From the NCBI GenBank assembly GCA_012800565.1, contig JAAZIZ010000422.1, forward strand, positions 1 through 9,264: a DNA stretch of 9,264 bases. Direction: 5' to 3'. This document shows, piece by piece, positions 1 to 6,033 of the stretch; the first letter of the stretch is position 1, and every line of letters begins with the position of its first letter. Under the pieces are notes generated by a model, which had not been told where the DNA came from, ran no database searches, and worked only from the letters and a program-made list of their open reading frames with translations. The position numbers and the translations under genes are program-made. The stretch is from Lentisphaerota bacterium (GTDB lineage: Bacteria; Verrucomicrobiota; Lentisphaeria; Oligosphaerales; Oligosphaeraceae).

Positions 1-126
1 CATCCCAGGGCAACGCCTGAACCCTAGGGCGAAAGTCCTCCGGGGACAAGGCTGCGGAAGCAAGCTGCCGCAGGGTATGTTTCGCTCCTGGCGTTGCCCT
101 GTTCCGGTATGCAACGCCCCTGGGGT

Positions 127-146
127 GAGAAAAGCCCCAACGGGGC
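127..146 (-). terminator. Weak intrinsic terminator-like hairpin
   Basis: Read on the minus strand, a GCCCC-GTT-GGGGC stem-loop (134-146) is followed directly by TTTTCTC (127-133). The stem is only 5 bp and the T-tract is interrupted, so it is a weak candidate. It lies about 195 bp downstream of the permease stop and could end the minus-strand transcript. It sits inside the hairpin-rich repeat, so the structure may belong to the repeat and not to the operon. Confidence 0.3.
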
Positions 147-158
147 GCGATATACCAG

Positions 159-196
159 CCCAGGGCAAGCGGCCCGCAGGGCCGCGCCGCCCTGGG
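159..196. repeat. Long GC hairpin inside the left-edge repeat
   Basis: The outer arms CCCAGGGC (159-166) and GCCCTGGG (189-196) are perfectly complementary. The inner arms GCGGCCC (169-175) and GGGCCGC (179-185) are also perfect and close on a GCA triloop. A small internal loop (AA against GCC) separates the two. The result is a 15-bp, almost all-GC imperfect palindrome. No T-tract follows on either strand, so it is not a standard intrinsic terminator. It is more like the core of a REP-type or transcript-protecting element. Confidence 0.6.
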
Positions 197-252
197 TACG
201 AGGCACCCCAACCACCCAAGCCCTGTTAAGGGCGCGACATAAGCCTGAGCTA

Positions 253-284
253 CATCCGCCTCCTTAAACATCCGCCTCCTTAAA
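253..284. repeat. Perfect tandem duplication, 2 x 16 bp
   Basis: CATCCGCCTCCTTAAA occurs twice with no mismatch and no gap (253-268 and 269-284). On the minus strand each copy reads TTTAAGGAGGCGGATG, that is, a full Shine-Dalgarno-like AAGGAGG followed 3 nt later by ATG. The ATG of the copy nearer the repeat (253-255) meets TAG at once. The ATG of the other copy (269-271) opens the long frame that runs off the edge. The duplication marks the boundary between the repeat and the permease downstream region. It may be slippage or an insertion footprint. Confidence 0.8.
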
Positions 285-340
285 GATGTTATTCATCACA
301 AGATTTTGCACATTACCCAGAATTCAGAAACTTGGTCGGA

Positions 341-1489
341 TCATTGACGTTTATACACCAAAAATATGCCTGCGCCCAGGAACAGCAGTTCCGGCAGGGC
401 GCCGGCCGCAAACGGCGGCAAGTAACTGTTCTTGCCCAGAACCAAGGTAAATTGGCTCACCACATAAAAGAGCACCAGCAACCCGACTGCACTGGCAAAA
501 CCGCGCATCACCCCGGCCCGCCCCTCCACTATAGTCAAGGCAAATCCGAACAGTGCACCAATCAGGCTGGCCAGGGGAAAACTCAGGCGGTGCCAGAACA
601 GCACGGAGAGCATATTGCGGTTCTTCTCACTGTTCAGAGAACCGCTGGCCAAAATGCGGCGGATTTCACCCATGGTCAGCATTTCCAGGTCCTTGCTTTG
701 CTCGCCGATATCCGAAGGCGTCTCCGGCAAGGTCTGCTTCCGCACGGCAAAGTTCTCCGTCAACTCCCGTTTCGGGATACCGTGTTCAGAATATTTATAG
801 TTATAGAGCTGTCCGCGCTGGAACTCCCAGGTACCGTCTTTATCATCCTGGCCGGGCTGCCATTCGGCTCGTTCAGCAGTCAGCACCCACTCGGTCCGGC
901 CGTCAGGATGATATTGGCGCAGAACGACGGCCGCACTGCGCCCCTGAGGCTGGAAATCCTGGAAGAACCAGCTGCGCCGTCCGGTATAATTATGGAACAG
1001 CAGCTGACGCTGCTTGTTTGCCGGTTTATCCTCCAGCCACTGATTCTGCACCGCCTGCAACTCCTGTTGGCAGCGGGGGACGACTTTTTCGCCTAAAAAC
1101 CACACTGCCAGGCACAATACCAGAGCAGTAAGCCAGACATATGCAGTACAGACCGCCAAGGACAATCCCGCCGAGCGCATGGCACAGAGTTCATTGTTCT
1201 TGCCCAGCAGCACCGTCATGAAACTGGTGGCCAGCAAGGTTGACATCGGCACCACATTCAGCAGATTCAGAGGCAGTTTGCAGAGAAAATACCAGACTAT
1301 CAGGTGGAATGGCACCTGATTGCCACTGAAGTCCGGCAGATCGTCAAAGACGTCATTAAGCAAAAACAGCACCGAAAAAGCCAACAGTGCACAGAGCAGC
1401 GGGAAGATAAATTCGCCGAAGAGATGCCGGCACAGCCGGGCCGGGAAACCCCGGCTCCGGAAGTTGTTGGGTATAGTTTCTAAACTCAC
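341..1489 (-). CDS. LptF/LptG-family permease (lipopolysaccharide export)
   Basis: This is a YjgP/YjgQ-type inner-membrane subunit of the Lpt transporter, which with the LptB ATPase extracts lipopolysaccharide and pushes it along the periplasmic bridge. The family layout is clear. From the GTG start, TM1 lies at about residues 25-45, TM2 at 62-95 and TM3 at 110-132. A large hydrophilic beta-type periplasmic domain covers about 135-290, and three C-terminal helices end in VYKRQ. The family signature around GKNNELCAMRSAGLS sits after TM2, and FWHRLSFPLASLIGALFG opens the C-terminal helices. I chose GTG at 1489 (382 aa) because AGGA (1498-1501) lies 8 nt upstream. A longer in-frame TTG start at 1525 has no ribosome site. 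The gene follows the RDD gene by 53 bp on the same strand. LptF and LptG usually sit side by side, but only one is visible here, so the partner must be elsewhere. I cannot tell F from G. Confidence 0.9.
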   Translation of the reverse strand: MSLETIPNNFRSRGFPARLCRHLFGEFIFPLLCALLAFSVLFLLNDVFDDLPDFSGNQVPFHLIVWYFLCKLPLNLLNVVPMSTLLATSFMTVLLGKNNELCAMRSAGLSLAVCTAYVWLTALVLCLAVWFLGEKVVPRCQQELQAVQNQWLEDKPANKQRQLLFHNYTGRRSWFFQDFQPQGRSAAVVLRQYHPDGRTEWVLTAERAEWQPGQDDKDGTWEFQRGQLYNYKYSEHGIPKRELTENFAVRKQTLPETPSDIGEQSKDLEMLTMGEIRRILASGSLNSEKNRNMLSVLFWHRLSFPLASLIGALFGFALTIVEGRAGVMRGFASAVGLLVLFYVVSQFTLVLGKNSYLPPFAAGALPELLFLGAGIFLVYKRQ

Positions 1490-1497
1490 TGCGGTGA

Positions 1498-1501
1498 TCC
1501 T
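1498..1501 (-). promoter_or_regulatory. Ribosome binding site deciding the permease start
   Basis: AGGA on the minus strand is spaced 8 nt from the GTG at 1489. The alternative TTG at 1525 has only a pyrimidine-rich stretch upstream. This favours the shorter protein. Confidence 0.55.
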
Positions 1502-1542
1502 GCCACGGCAGCAAGCTGCCGGCAAGTAAAGGATGACACAGA

Positions 1543-2283
1543 CTATCGGATTTTCTTGTTGTCAGACAACTTGGTCTTGACCATCTTGGTGCCAGTCAGA
1601 ATCTCCTGCCAGCTGCGCCCGCTGGGCGAAATCTTGGTGTGTAACGGGGTGAAAAATCCGAACAGCAACATAAAAATTGTATACCAGAAGACGCGACTGA
1701 AATAGAACTTTTCACCGCTGGTACGCACCAGAAAAATTCCCCAGAATTTCTGCCCCGGGGTCTGCACATTAAGGGTAATCAGCAGGATATAGTATCCCAT
1801 AAACCAGATGTAGCACAGCAGCAGCAGTATATAAGCGGCATTGTGCGTGGTCAGAATGTTTATTTTCAGCAGCACATAGCAGAATGCGGTCAACAACACG
1901 CCACCGGCAAAGATCAGCAGGAGGTCCAAAAGCGCGGCCAGAATCCGGGGCATCATTTTCGCCCGCTCAAAATTCTCCGCTTTGACCTGTATCAGACTGC
2001 CGGTGGCTGCCGGGGCATCGATCTTCAAGGTCATGCGCTGCCATATCCGGCCCAAGATGCTGCGTTTCTCCGAAAGCAGTGCCTGCTCCAGCTGAGGCTG
2101 CAGAATCTCTTTCAAAAAAGGCATACTGACTGCTTTTTCCCAGCGTGGCACCAGTACGCTTCGGAGTTGAGTCTTGTAGTTGATGCGGCCAGTCTCGGCG
2201 TAGCGCACCAGCACCTCCTGCTCGACCGGACCAAACTCCTCGCCGGTTTCCAATTTAACAATATAAGACCGCTCGTTAGCCAT
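1543..2283 (-). CDS. GYF_2-domain plus RDD-family membrane protein
   Basis: This is a 246-residue integral membrane protein of unknown exact role. Residues 5-60 look like a GYF_2 domain, a small cytosolic module often fused to membrane proteins in PVC and related bacteria (YIVKLETGEEFGPV, then an aromatic-basic PRWEKA). A charged linker leads to an RDD-type membrane domain from about 112: PRILAALLDLLL carries the Arg and Asp typical of RDD helix 1. Further hydrophobic segments lie at 121-140, 150-172 and 198-212. QTPGQKFWGIFLVRTSG (174-190) matches the RDD loop motif, and SGRSWQEILTGTKMV (221-235) its C-terminal conserved end. RDD proteins have been linked to ion transport and envelope functions, but no substrate can be assigned. 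ATG at 2283 is chosen because a GGAGG lies 7 nt upstream and the domain starts immediately. A longer frame from 2478 would add 65 residues of AT-rich, domain-free sequence. It is probably cotranscribed with the permease. Confidence 0.85.
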   Translation of the reverse strand: MANERSYIVKLETGEEFGPVEQEVLVRYAETGRINYKTQLRSVLVPRWEKAVSMPFLKEILQPQLEQALLSEKRSILGRIWQRMTLKIDAPAATGSLIQVKAENFERAKMMPRILAALLDLLLIFAGGVLLTAFCYVLLKINILTTHNAAYILLLLCYIWFMGYYILLITLNVQTPGQKFWGIFLVRTSGEKFYFSRVFWYTIFMLLFGFFTPLHTKISPSGRSWQEILTGTKMVKTKLSDNKKIR

Positions 2284-2290
2284 CTGTGAA

Positions 2291-2295
2291 CCTCC
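2291..2295 (-). promoter_or_regulatory. Ribosome binding site deciding the GYF_2/RDD start
   Basis: GGAGG on the minus strand stands 7 nt before the ATG at 2283. It is the strongest Shine-Dalgarno in the region and rules in favour of the short start over the ATG at 2478. Confidence 0.75.
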
Positions 2296-2339
2296 GGCTG
2301 CAAATTCAATCTTTCCCCCGAAATGGCCGCCAATCGGCG

Positions 2340-2375
2340 AAAAAAGACAAAAAATGCCAAAAAAACGCAAAAAAA
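2340..2375. other. Four helically phased A-tracts (predicted bent DNA)
   Basis: Runs of six or seven A occur at 2340-2345, 2349-2354, 2359-2365 and 2369-2375. Their centres are about 9, 10.5 and 10 bp apart, so they lie on the same helical face. This is the textbook arrangement for intrinsic curvature. The block ends 13 bp before a TTGACA hexamer, the place where UP elements and curved DNA stimulate sigma70 promoters. In the other direction it is a T-rich segment 57-92 bp before the RDD start. It lies in the 426-bp divergent intergenic region (2284-2709), where I see no convincing gene. Confidence 0.6.
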
Positions 2376-2388
2376 CTGCCGCTTTGAT

Positions 2389-2418
2389 TTGACAGACCGA
2401 AAACAGTGTATATATAAC
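2389..2418 (+). promoter_or_regulatory. Sigma70-like promoter reading toward the GcvH-like gene
   Basis: A perfect -35 hexamer TTGACA (2389-2394) is followed by TATATA (2411-2416) at a 16-bp spacing or TATAAC (2413-2418) at 18 bp. Transcription would start near 2425, leaving a leader of about 285 nt before the ATG at 2710. The phased A-tracts lie immediately upstream. The long leader is unusual, and the region also holds a TTGGGACTG direct repeat (2632-2656) and a small CACCG/CGGTG hairpin (2664-2679). No known riboswitch or T-box consensus was recognised. A promoter for the minus-strand pair must also lie in this interval, but I could not fix it. Confidence 0.5.
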
Positions 2419-2631
2419 ATAACCTACAAACTGGCGTCCGTCTTGCCGGGCAATACAGTTTTTCCACATTTTCAACATTTTTATCCTGTGCCGCGGCTGC
2501 TGCCGACCGACGAACTGTTTTCTGACTCAATCTGTGCCGTAATGGCAACCTGAAGTCAAAATACAGTGTCATAGGAAAAGAAAACTATGGCGACCACAGC
2601 ACCGCTGCACCCTTTATAACCAGTAATAAGG

Positions 2632-2656
2632 TTGGGACTGGTCGATTTTGGGACTG
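2632..2656 (+). repeat. Short direct repeat TTGGGACTG x 2 in the leader
   Basis: TTGGGACTG occurs at 2632-2640 and again at 2648-2656, 16 bp start to start, about 55-80 bp before the GcvH-like ATG. The spacing is one and a half helical turns. It could be an operator or an RNA element, or chance. Confidence 0.35.
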
Positions 2657-2709
2657 TTTTCAGCACCGCAATTCCGGTGTCTGGAGAACACAAATCGGGA
2701 TTTTTGATT

Positions 2710-3102
2710 ATGAGCGATTATACTGACAACAAGTCATTCAGCAAACGTCATATCTGGGCCTGCCCGGAACCAAAGCACAATATTGCGACTGTAGGAATCA
2801 CCGATTTTCTGGCAGAGGAGCTCGGTACCATCGACAGCATCGACCTGCCGATTATCGGCGATGAGCTAGATTTGGATACGTTCTGCATCCACCTGCACGT
2901 CGGTTCCCAGATCCGGCATTTGCGCTCTCCCTTGACGGGTCGGGTCATCGAAATCAACAAGGAGATTCAGGACACCCCCAGCTTGATTCATCTCGCGCCC
3001 CTGACTCACTGGCTGATAAAGATGGAATATGACGACCAGGAAGAATTCGATCTGCTTATGGATGGCTCGCAATACTCCCGTTATCTCGACTCATTAGCAT
3101 GA
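2710..3102 (+). CDS. GcvH-like lipoyl-fold protein lacking the lipoyl lysine
   Basis: The 130-residue protein is clearly related to the glycine cleavage H protein. ATVGITDFLAEELG (26-39), the DLPIIGDEL stretch (45-53), SPLTGRVIEIN (73-83), a DTP near 88-90 and WLIKMEYDD (101-109) all match GcvH landmarks in order. True GcvH carries an ESVKA hairpin whose Lys holds lipoate and shuttles the aminomethyl group. Here the matching segment (57-74) reads FCIHLHVGSQIRHLRSPL. It has no Lys at all, Gly stands about where it should be, the conserved Glu is His, and there is one extra residue. It therefore should not be lipoylated and cannot act as a normal H protein. ATG at 2710 has a weak GGGA 9 nt upstream; an in-frame TTG at 2632 would add 26 residues outside the homology. 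No gcvT or gcvP lies in the window. Its stop overlaps the next start by 4 bp. Confidence 0.8.
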   Translation: MSDYTDNKSFSKRHIWACPEPKHNIATVGITDFLAEELGTIDSIDLPIIGDELDLDTFCIHLHVGSQIRHLRSPLTGRVIEINKEIQDTPSLIHLAPLTHWLIKMEYDDQEEFDLLMDGSQYSRYLDSLA

Positions 3103-3857
3103 AAACCGGGGAATCCTGTCCTTCTTGTTCCGAGAACAGTGAGCCAACCCCGGCACTGCCCTGGGCTGCTGACAACTGCTGCCGCACGGCTGCCCCCAGT
3201 CACTTGTTTGAGTACAGCCTGGCGTTGCTTATTTTTACCCTCGCCCTCGCTATCAGCTGTATTTTTGGCCTGCCGGCGATTATATTAGGGAACACCTCGG
3301 TGTTTTACCGCTACTGGCACTGCCTGCCCTGTCTGCTTTTCGCCGTTGCCACTTGGGTAATGCCCGGAAGTCTGCATGAGCAGGCGGTACTGGCCGTGCG
3401 TTATGCGGCGGTGACTCTGCTGGCTTTTTCCCCTTTCCCCACTTGGGCACTGCTGAGCAGCGGCAACGGGTACTTGGAATTATGTGCTTGCATCTGTTTG
3501 CTGGCCAGCATAATATGTCTTCAGACCTACTGCCGCTGTCTCTACAGCCTGGCCCAGTCAATCGCCGAACTTCGCCTACAGCAGCAAGTCCGCAAAACGC
3601 AATGGCTGCTGCTCTACTTTGTCCTGGTGCCGCTCTGTGCCCTGTATCTGGCAGGGGCAATAATCCTGACCGCCCGGTACGGCGAGCCCTGGCAGAAAAT
3701 TTTTCACATCTGGGGCTATGGTCGGATCAGCATGTATGTGCGTGTCCTCCTGTACTGGGGGCTGCTGCAGGTCAGCTTCTTGTCGCTGCTGACTTTGCTG
3801 CTGACCTGCCGACAGCTGCGCAAGCGGCTGACGGACAACACTTCTGGCAAGGCCTGA
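3099..3857 (+). CDS. Cys-rich six-helix membrane protein, unrecognised
   Basis: I do not recognise this 252-residue protein. It starts within the stop of the GcvH-like gene (ATGA overlap), which implies translational coupling and a shared role. The first 35 residues are hydrophilic and carry C7-P-S-C10 and a C27-C28 pair, possibly a small metal site. Six hydrophobic segments follow at about 38-62, 73-90, 96-118, 125-147, 168-191 and 213-237. It has 15 cysteines, many in or beside helices (CLPC at 75-78; 129, 131, 133, 140, 145 and 147 around helix 4), which is high for a membrane protein of this size. A basic amphipathic loop lies between helices 4 and 5 (about 155-167). The C-terminus (RQLRKRL) is basic. 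No transporter or enzyme motif was found. Redox, metal or thiol chemistry is possible but purely inferred. Confidence 0.75.
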   Translation: MKTGESCPSCSENSEPTPALPWAADNCCRTAAPSHLFEYSLALLIFTLALAISCIFGLPAIILGNTSVFYRYWHCLPCLLFAVATWVMPGSLHEQAVLAVRYAAVTLLAFSPFPTWALLSSGNGYLELCACICLLASIICLQTYCRCLYSLAQSIAELRLQQQVRKTQWLLLYFVLVPLCALYLAGAIILTARYGEPWQKIFHIWGYGRISMYVRVLLYWGLLQVSFLSLLTLLLTCRQLRKRLTDNTSGKA

Positions 3858-3933
3858 AACACCTGCTCCGTCCCAAGACGGCTGATGCAACGTTTGGTCT
3901 TGTCTTGGCGCAAAGCAAATAACCGGAGACAAT

Positions 3934-4635
3934 ATGAAAACCGCTTTAATCACTGCCTTAGACGTCGCTTCTATGACCCAGGCCTGGGAAATCGTAGACC
4001 GGATTGGCCCTGAAGTAAACTGGTATAAGGTTGGCAAACAGCTCTTCACCCTGGCCGGGCCACAGATTGTCAACGGCTTGAAAGAGCGCGGCAAAAAAGT
4101 CTTTCTGGACCTGAAGTTCCATGATATTCCCAACACTGTCGCGGCAGCAGTACGTTCTGCCGCTGACATCGGGGCAGACATCATCAACGTCCATGCCTCA
4201 GGCGGTCCGACCATGCTGAAAGCCGCTGCCGAGGCTGCCCGGGAACGCGGTGCTACGGTTATCGCGGTAACTGTCCTGACCAGCCTGGACGCGACGGAGC
4301 TGGCGGCCATCGGCATCAACGTCAGTCCGGCTGAGCAAGTGCTCCGCCTGGTCAAGCTGACCCAGGCTGCGGGCCTGGCGGGAGTAGTCTGTTCAGCCCA
4401 GGAAATCTCTTTGGTCAAAGGCCATTGCGGGCCAGACTTCCTGACTGTGGTTCCGGGCATCCGCCCCGCCGGCGCAGCGCACGGCGACCAGAAGCGGGTG
4501 ATGACTCCCGGCGAGGCAGCCCAAGCCGGTGCCAGTCATATCGTAGTAGGGCGGCCCATTCTGGCCGCAGCCGACCCAGCCGCTGCGGCCCGGGCCATCA
4601 ATCTTGAGTTGGCAGCTGCCGCTGGCCGGCAGTGA
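3934..4635 (+). CDS. pyrF: Orotidine 5'-phosphate decarboxylase
   Basis: The enzyme makes UMP from OMP by decarboxylation, the last step of de novo pyrimidine synthesis, in the cytosol. At 233 residues it has the usual length of the bacterial short (PyrF group I) enzyme and a TIM-barrel order of motifs. ALD with Asp10 and YKVG with Lys32 begin the barrel. The catalytic block FLDLKFHDIPNTV (57-69) supplies the Asp59-Lys61-Asp64 triad. VHASGG lies at 86-91, VPGIRP at 173-178 and VVGRPI at 204-209, whose Arg binds the phosphate. The start is supported by GGAG 5 nt upstream. It follows the membrane-protein gene by 76 bp and precedes purD by 50 bp. All visible key residues are intact, so it should be active. 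Confidence 0.97.
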   Translation: MKTALITALDVASMTQAWEIVDRIGPEVNWYKVGKQLFTLAGPQIVNGLKERGKKVFLDLKFHDIPNTVAAAVRSAADIGADIINVHASGGPTMLKAAAEAARERGATVIAVTVLTSLDATELAAIGINVSPAEQVLRLVKLTQAAGLAGVVCSAQEISLVKGHCGPDFLTVVPGIRPAGAAHGDQKRVMTPGEAAQAGASHIVVGRPILAAADPAAAARAINLELAAAAGRQ

Positions 4636-4685
4636 TTTTCGCTGTCCCCGCCTGTAACCGATCCTCAACCAGAAGCTCAACCACC

Positions 4686-5954
4686 ATGAATATCCTGCTG
4701 ATAGGCAGCGGCGGTCGTGAACACGCCCTGGCCTGGAAACTCGGGCAAAGCCCGCACACCTCGCGCTTATACTGCGCCCCCGGCAATCCCGGCATGAAAA
4801 ATGCTGTCCCGGTACTGGCCGACACCCCGACAGACCTGGCCGATTTTGCCGCCTTGAACCACATTGATCTGACCATGGTCGGGCCGGAGGCGCTGCTCTG
4901 CGAGGGCATCGTCGATGTCTTTACTGACCGCGGACTACGCATCGTCGGGCCGGATAAGTATGCCGCCCAGCTGGAAGGCAGCAAGTCTTTCGCCAAAGAT
5001 TTCATGCGCCGGCACGGCCTGCCCACTGCAGCAGCGGAGGTCTTCACCAGCGAAAAGCAGGCTTTAGCATATCTGCGCCGGCACGGTGCCCCCATCGTGG
5101 TCAAGGCCGATGGCCTGGCCGCCGGCAAAGGCGTAATCGTGGCCAGCACCAGCAGTGAGGCCGAACAGGCAATCAAGGACTGCTTCGCGGGGGCTTTCGG
5201 TGAGGCTGGCTCCAAGGTACTCCTGGAAGAATGCCTGTCCGGAGAAGAAGCATCAATCCTGGCCCTCTGCGACGGCAAAACCATCCTCCCCCTGGCTTCC
5301 TCACAGGACCACAAGCGAGCCCTGGACGGCGACCGCGGGCCAAACACCGGCGGCATGGGCGCGTACTCGCCGGCACCAGTCGTTGACAAGCAGCTCTGGC
5401 GCTGCATTGACCAGCAGATTCTGCAGCCTTTCCTGCGCGGCGTGCAGCAGGACCTACTGCACTTTCGCGGCATCATCTATGCCGGCATTATGGTCACTGC
5501 CAGCGGCCCTAAATTGCTGGAGTTCAATGTCCGTTTCGGCGATCCCGAGACTCAGGCAGTGCTGGCCCGGCTGAACAGCGATTTGGTGGAAGTGCTTATG
5601 GCCACTGCCGATGCCCGCCTGTCTGAAATCACCTTGAGCTGGTCGGAGCAGCCGGCAGTCTGTGTAGTGATGACCTCGCAGGGCTATCCCGGAAAATACC
5701 GCCACGGCTTTCCCATCAGCGGCATTGAAGCAGCCGAGCAGACTGGTGCCATAGTTTTCCAGGCCGGCACCCGGATGCAGGACAGCAGACTGGTCACCGC
5801 CGGCGGAAGAGTGCTGGGAGTCACTGCACTGGGACAGAATATGCAGGCAGCAGTCGCCAACGCTTATCGCGGAGTGGAAAAAATCTCTTTCGAGGGTGCA
5901 ACTTACCGCCATGACATCGCCCACCGGGCGCTGGACCGGCAGCGCCGGGCCTGA
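4686..5954 (+). CDS. purD: Phosphoribosylamine-glycine ligase (GAR synthetase)
   Basis: PurD joins phosphoribosylamine and glycine with ATP, the second step of purine synthesis. The 422 residues match the family length. The N-terminal domain opens with LLIGSGGREHALAWKL (4-19) and carries VGPEALLCEGIVD (65-77). The ATP-grasp domain shows GSKSFAKDFM (98-107), VVKADGLAAGKGVIV (138-152), EECLSGEEAS (181-190), DHKRALDGDRGPNTGGMGAY (208-227) and the metal-binding LEFNVRFGDPETQ (278-290), with Glu279 and Asn281. The C-terminal domain contains SQGYPGKY (331-338). An in-frame GTG at 4632 overlaps the pyrF stop and would add 18 residues. I prefer ATG at 4686 because the fold starts exactly there, though its ribosome site is weak. 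Coupling with pyrF puts a pyrimidine and a purine gene together; no regulatory site is visible between them. Confidence 0.97.
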   Translation: MNILLIGSGGREHALAWKLGQSPHTSRLYCAPGNPGMKNAVPVLADTPTDLADFAALNHIDLTMVGPEALLCEGIVDVFTDRGLRIVGPDKYAAQLEGSKSFAKDFMRRHGLPTAAAEVFTSEKQALAYLRRHGAPIVVKADGLAAGKGVIVASTSSEAEQAIKDCFAGAFGEAGSKVLLEECLSGEEASILALCDGKTILPLASSQDHKRALDGDRGPNTGGMGAYSPAPVVDKQLWRCIDQQILQPFLRGVQQDLLHFRGIIYAGIMVTASGPKLLEFNVRFGDPETQAVLARLNSDLVEVLMATADARLSEITLSWSEQPAVCVVMTSQGYPGKYRHGFPISGIEAAEQTGAIVFQAGTRMQDSRLVTAGGRVLGVTALGQNMQAAVANAYRGVEKISFEGATYRHDIAHRALDRQRRA

Positions 5955-6017
5955 ACCGGCCTGTCCCCTGCCCGTTCCTCCTGCCCAACGCAGGCTCTTC
6001 CCCCAAGCTTTTGAAGG

Positions 6018-6023
6018 AAGGAG
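6018..6023 (+). promoter_or_regulatory. Ribosome binding site deciding the glycosidase-like start
   Basis: AAGGAG lies 10 nt before the ATG at 6034, within a purine run from 6013. The open frame continues 46 codons further upstream to an ATG at 5896 inside purD, but that part is Pro-rich and shadows purD. The ribosome site settles on 6034. Confidence 0.7.
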
Positions 6024-6033
6024 TACCAGCAGT

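Larger units (their letters stand above)
1..271 (-). repeat. GC-rich, hairpin-dense repeat-like element, probably dispersed, running off the left edge
   Basis: This stretch is much richer in self-complementarity than the rest of the window. It holds a 12-bp exact inverted repeat (CAGGGCAACGCC at 6-17 against its complement at 90-101), a CTGCGG/CCGCAG pair around 52-75, a GCCCC-AAC-GGGGC hairpin (134-146) and a long hairpin at 159-196. Two reading frames are open on the minus strand. One starts at an ATG at 271 and runs at least 90 codons off the edge; the other covers 24-215. Neither looks like a known domain, and both are rich in Pro, Gly, Arg and Trp. The frame from 271 has an AAGGAGG just upstream but only 3 nt away. 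From memory, similar GC-rich repeats with fortuitous open frames are scattered through Planctomycetes, Verrucomicrobia and Lentisphaerae genomes, where they are often annotated as small hypothetical proteins. I therefore call it a repeat and not a gene. Copy number cannot be seen from one window. Confidence 0.5.

Noticed and set aside
245..256. tRNA-like GATGTAGCTCAG on the minus strand
   Set aside because: It resembles a D-arm, but no anticodon arm, T-arm or acceptor stem can be folded around it. It belongs to the left-edge repeat.
332..1131. Plus-strand open frames of 192-254 codons opposite the permease
   Set aside because: They are antisense shadows with no recognisable domains; the minus-strand frame has clear family motifs and helices.
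2306..2572. Minus-strand open frames across the intergenic region, including the N-terminal extension of the RDD protein to 2478
   Set aside because: Sequence is low-complexity, lacks a domain, and the strong ribosome site at 2291-2295 supports the start at 2283.
3873..3908. CCAAGAC / GTCTTGG inverted repeat before pyrF as a terminator
   Set aside because: Only 7 bp with a 22-nt loop and no T-tract follows it.
3576..4460. Minus-strand 294-codon frame opposite pyrF
   Set aside because: It is antisense to a well-supported pyrF, spans two genes, and its composition is Ser/Ala/Pro-rich without motifs.
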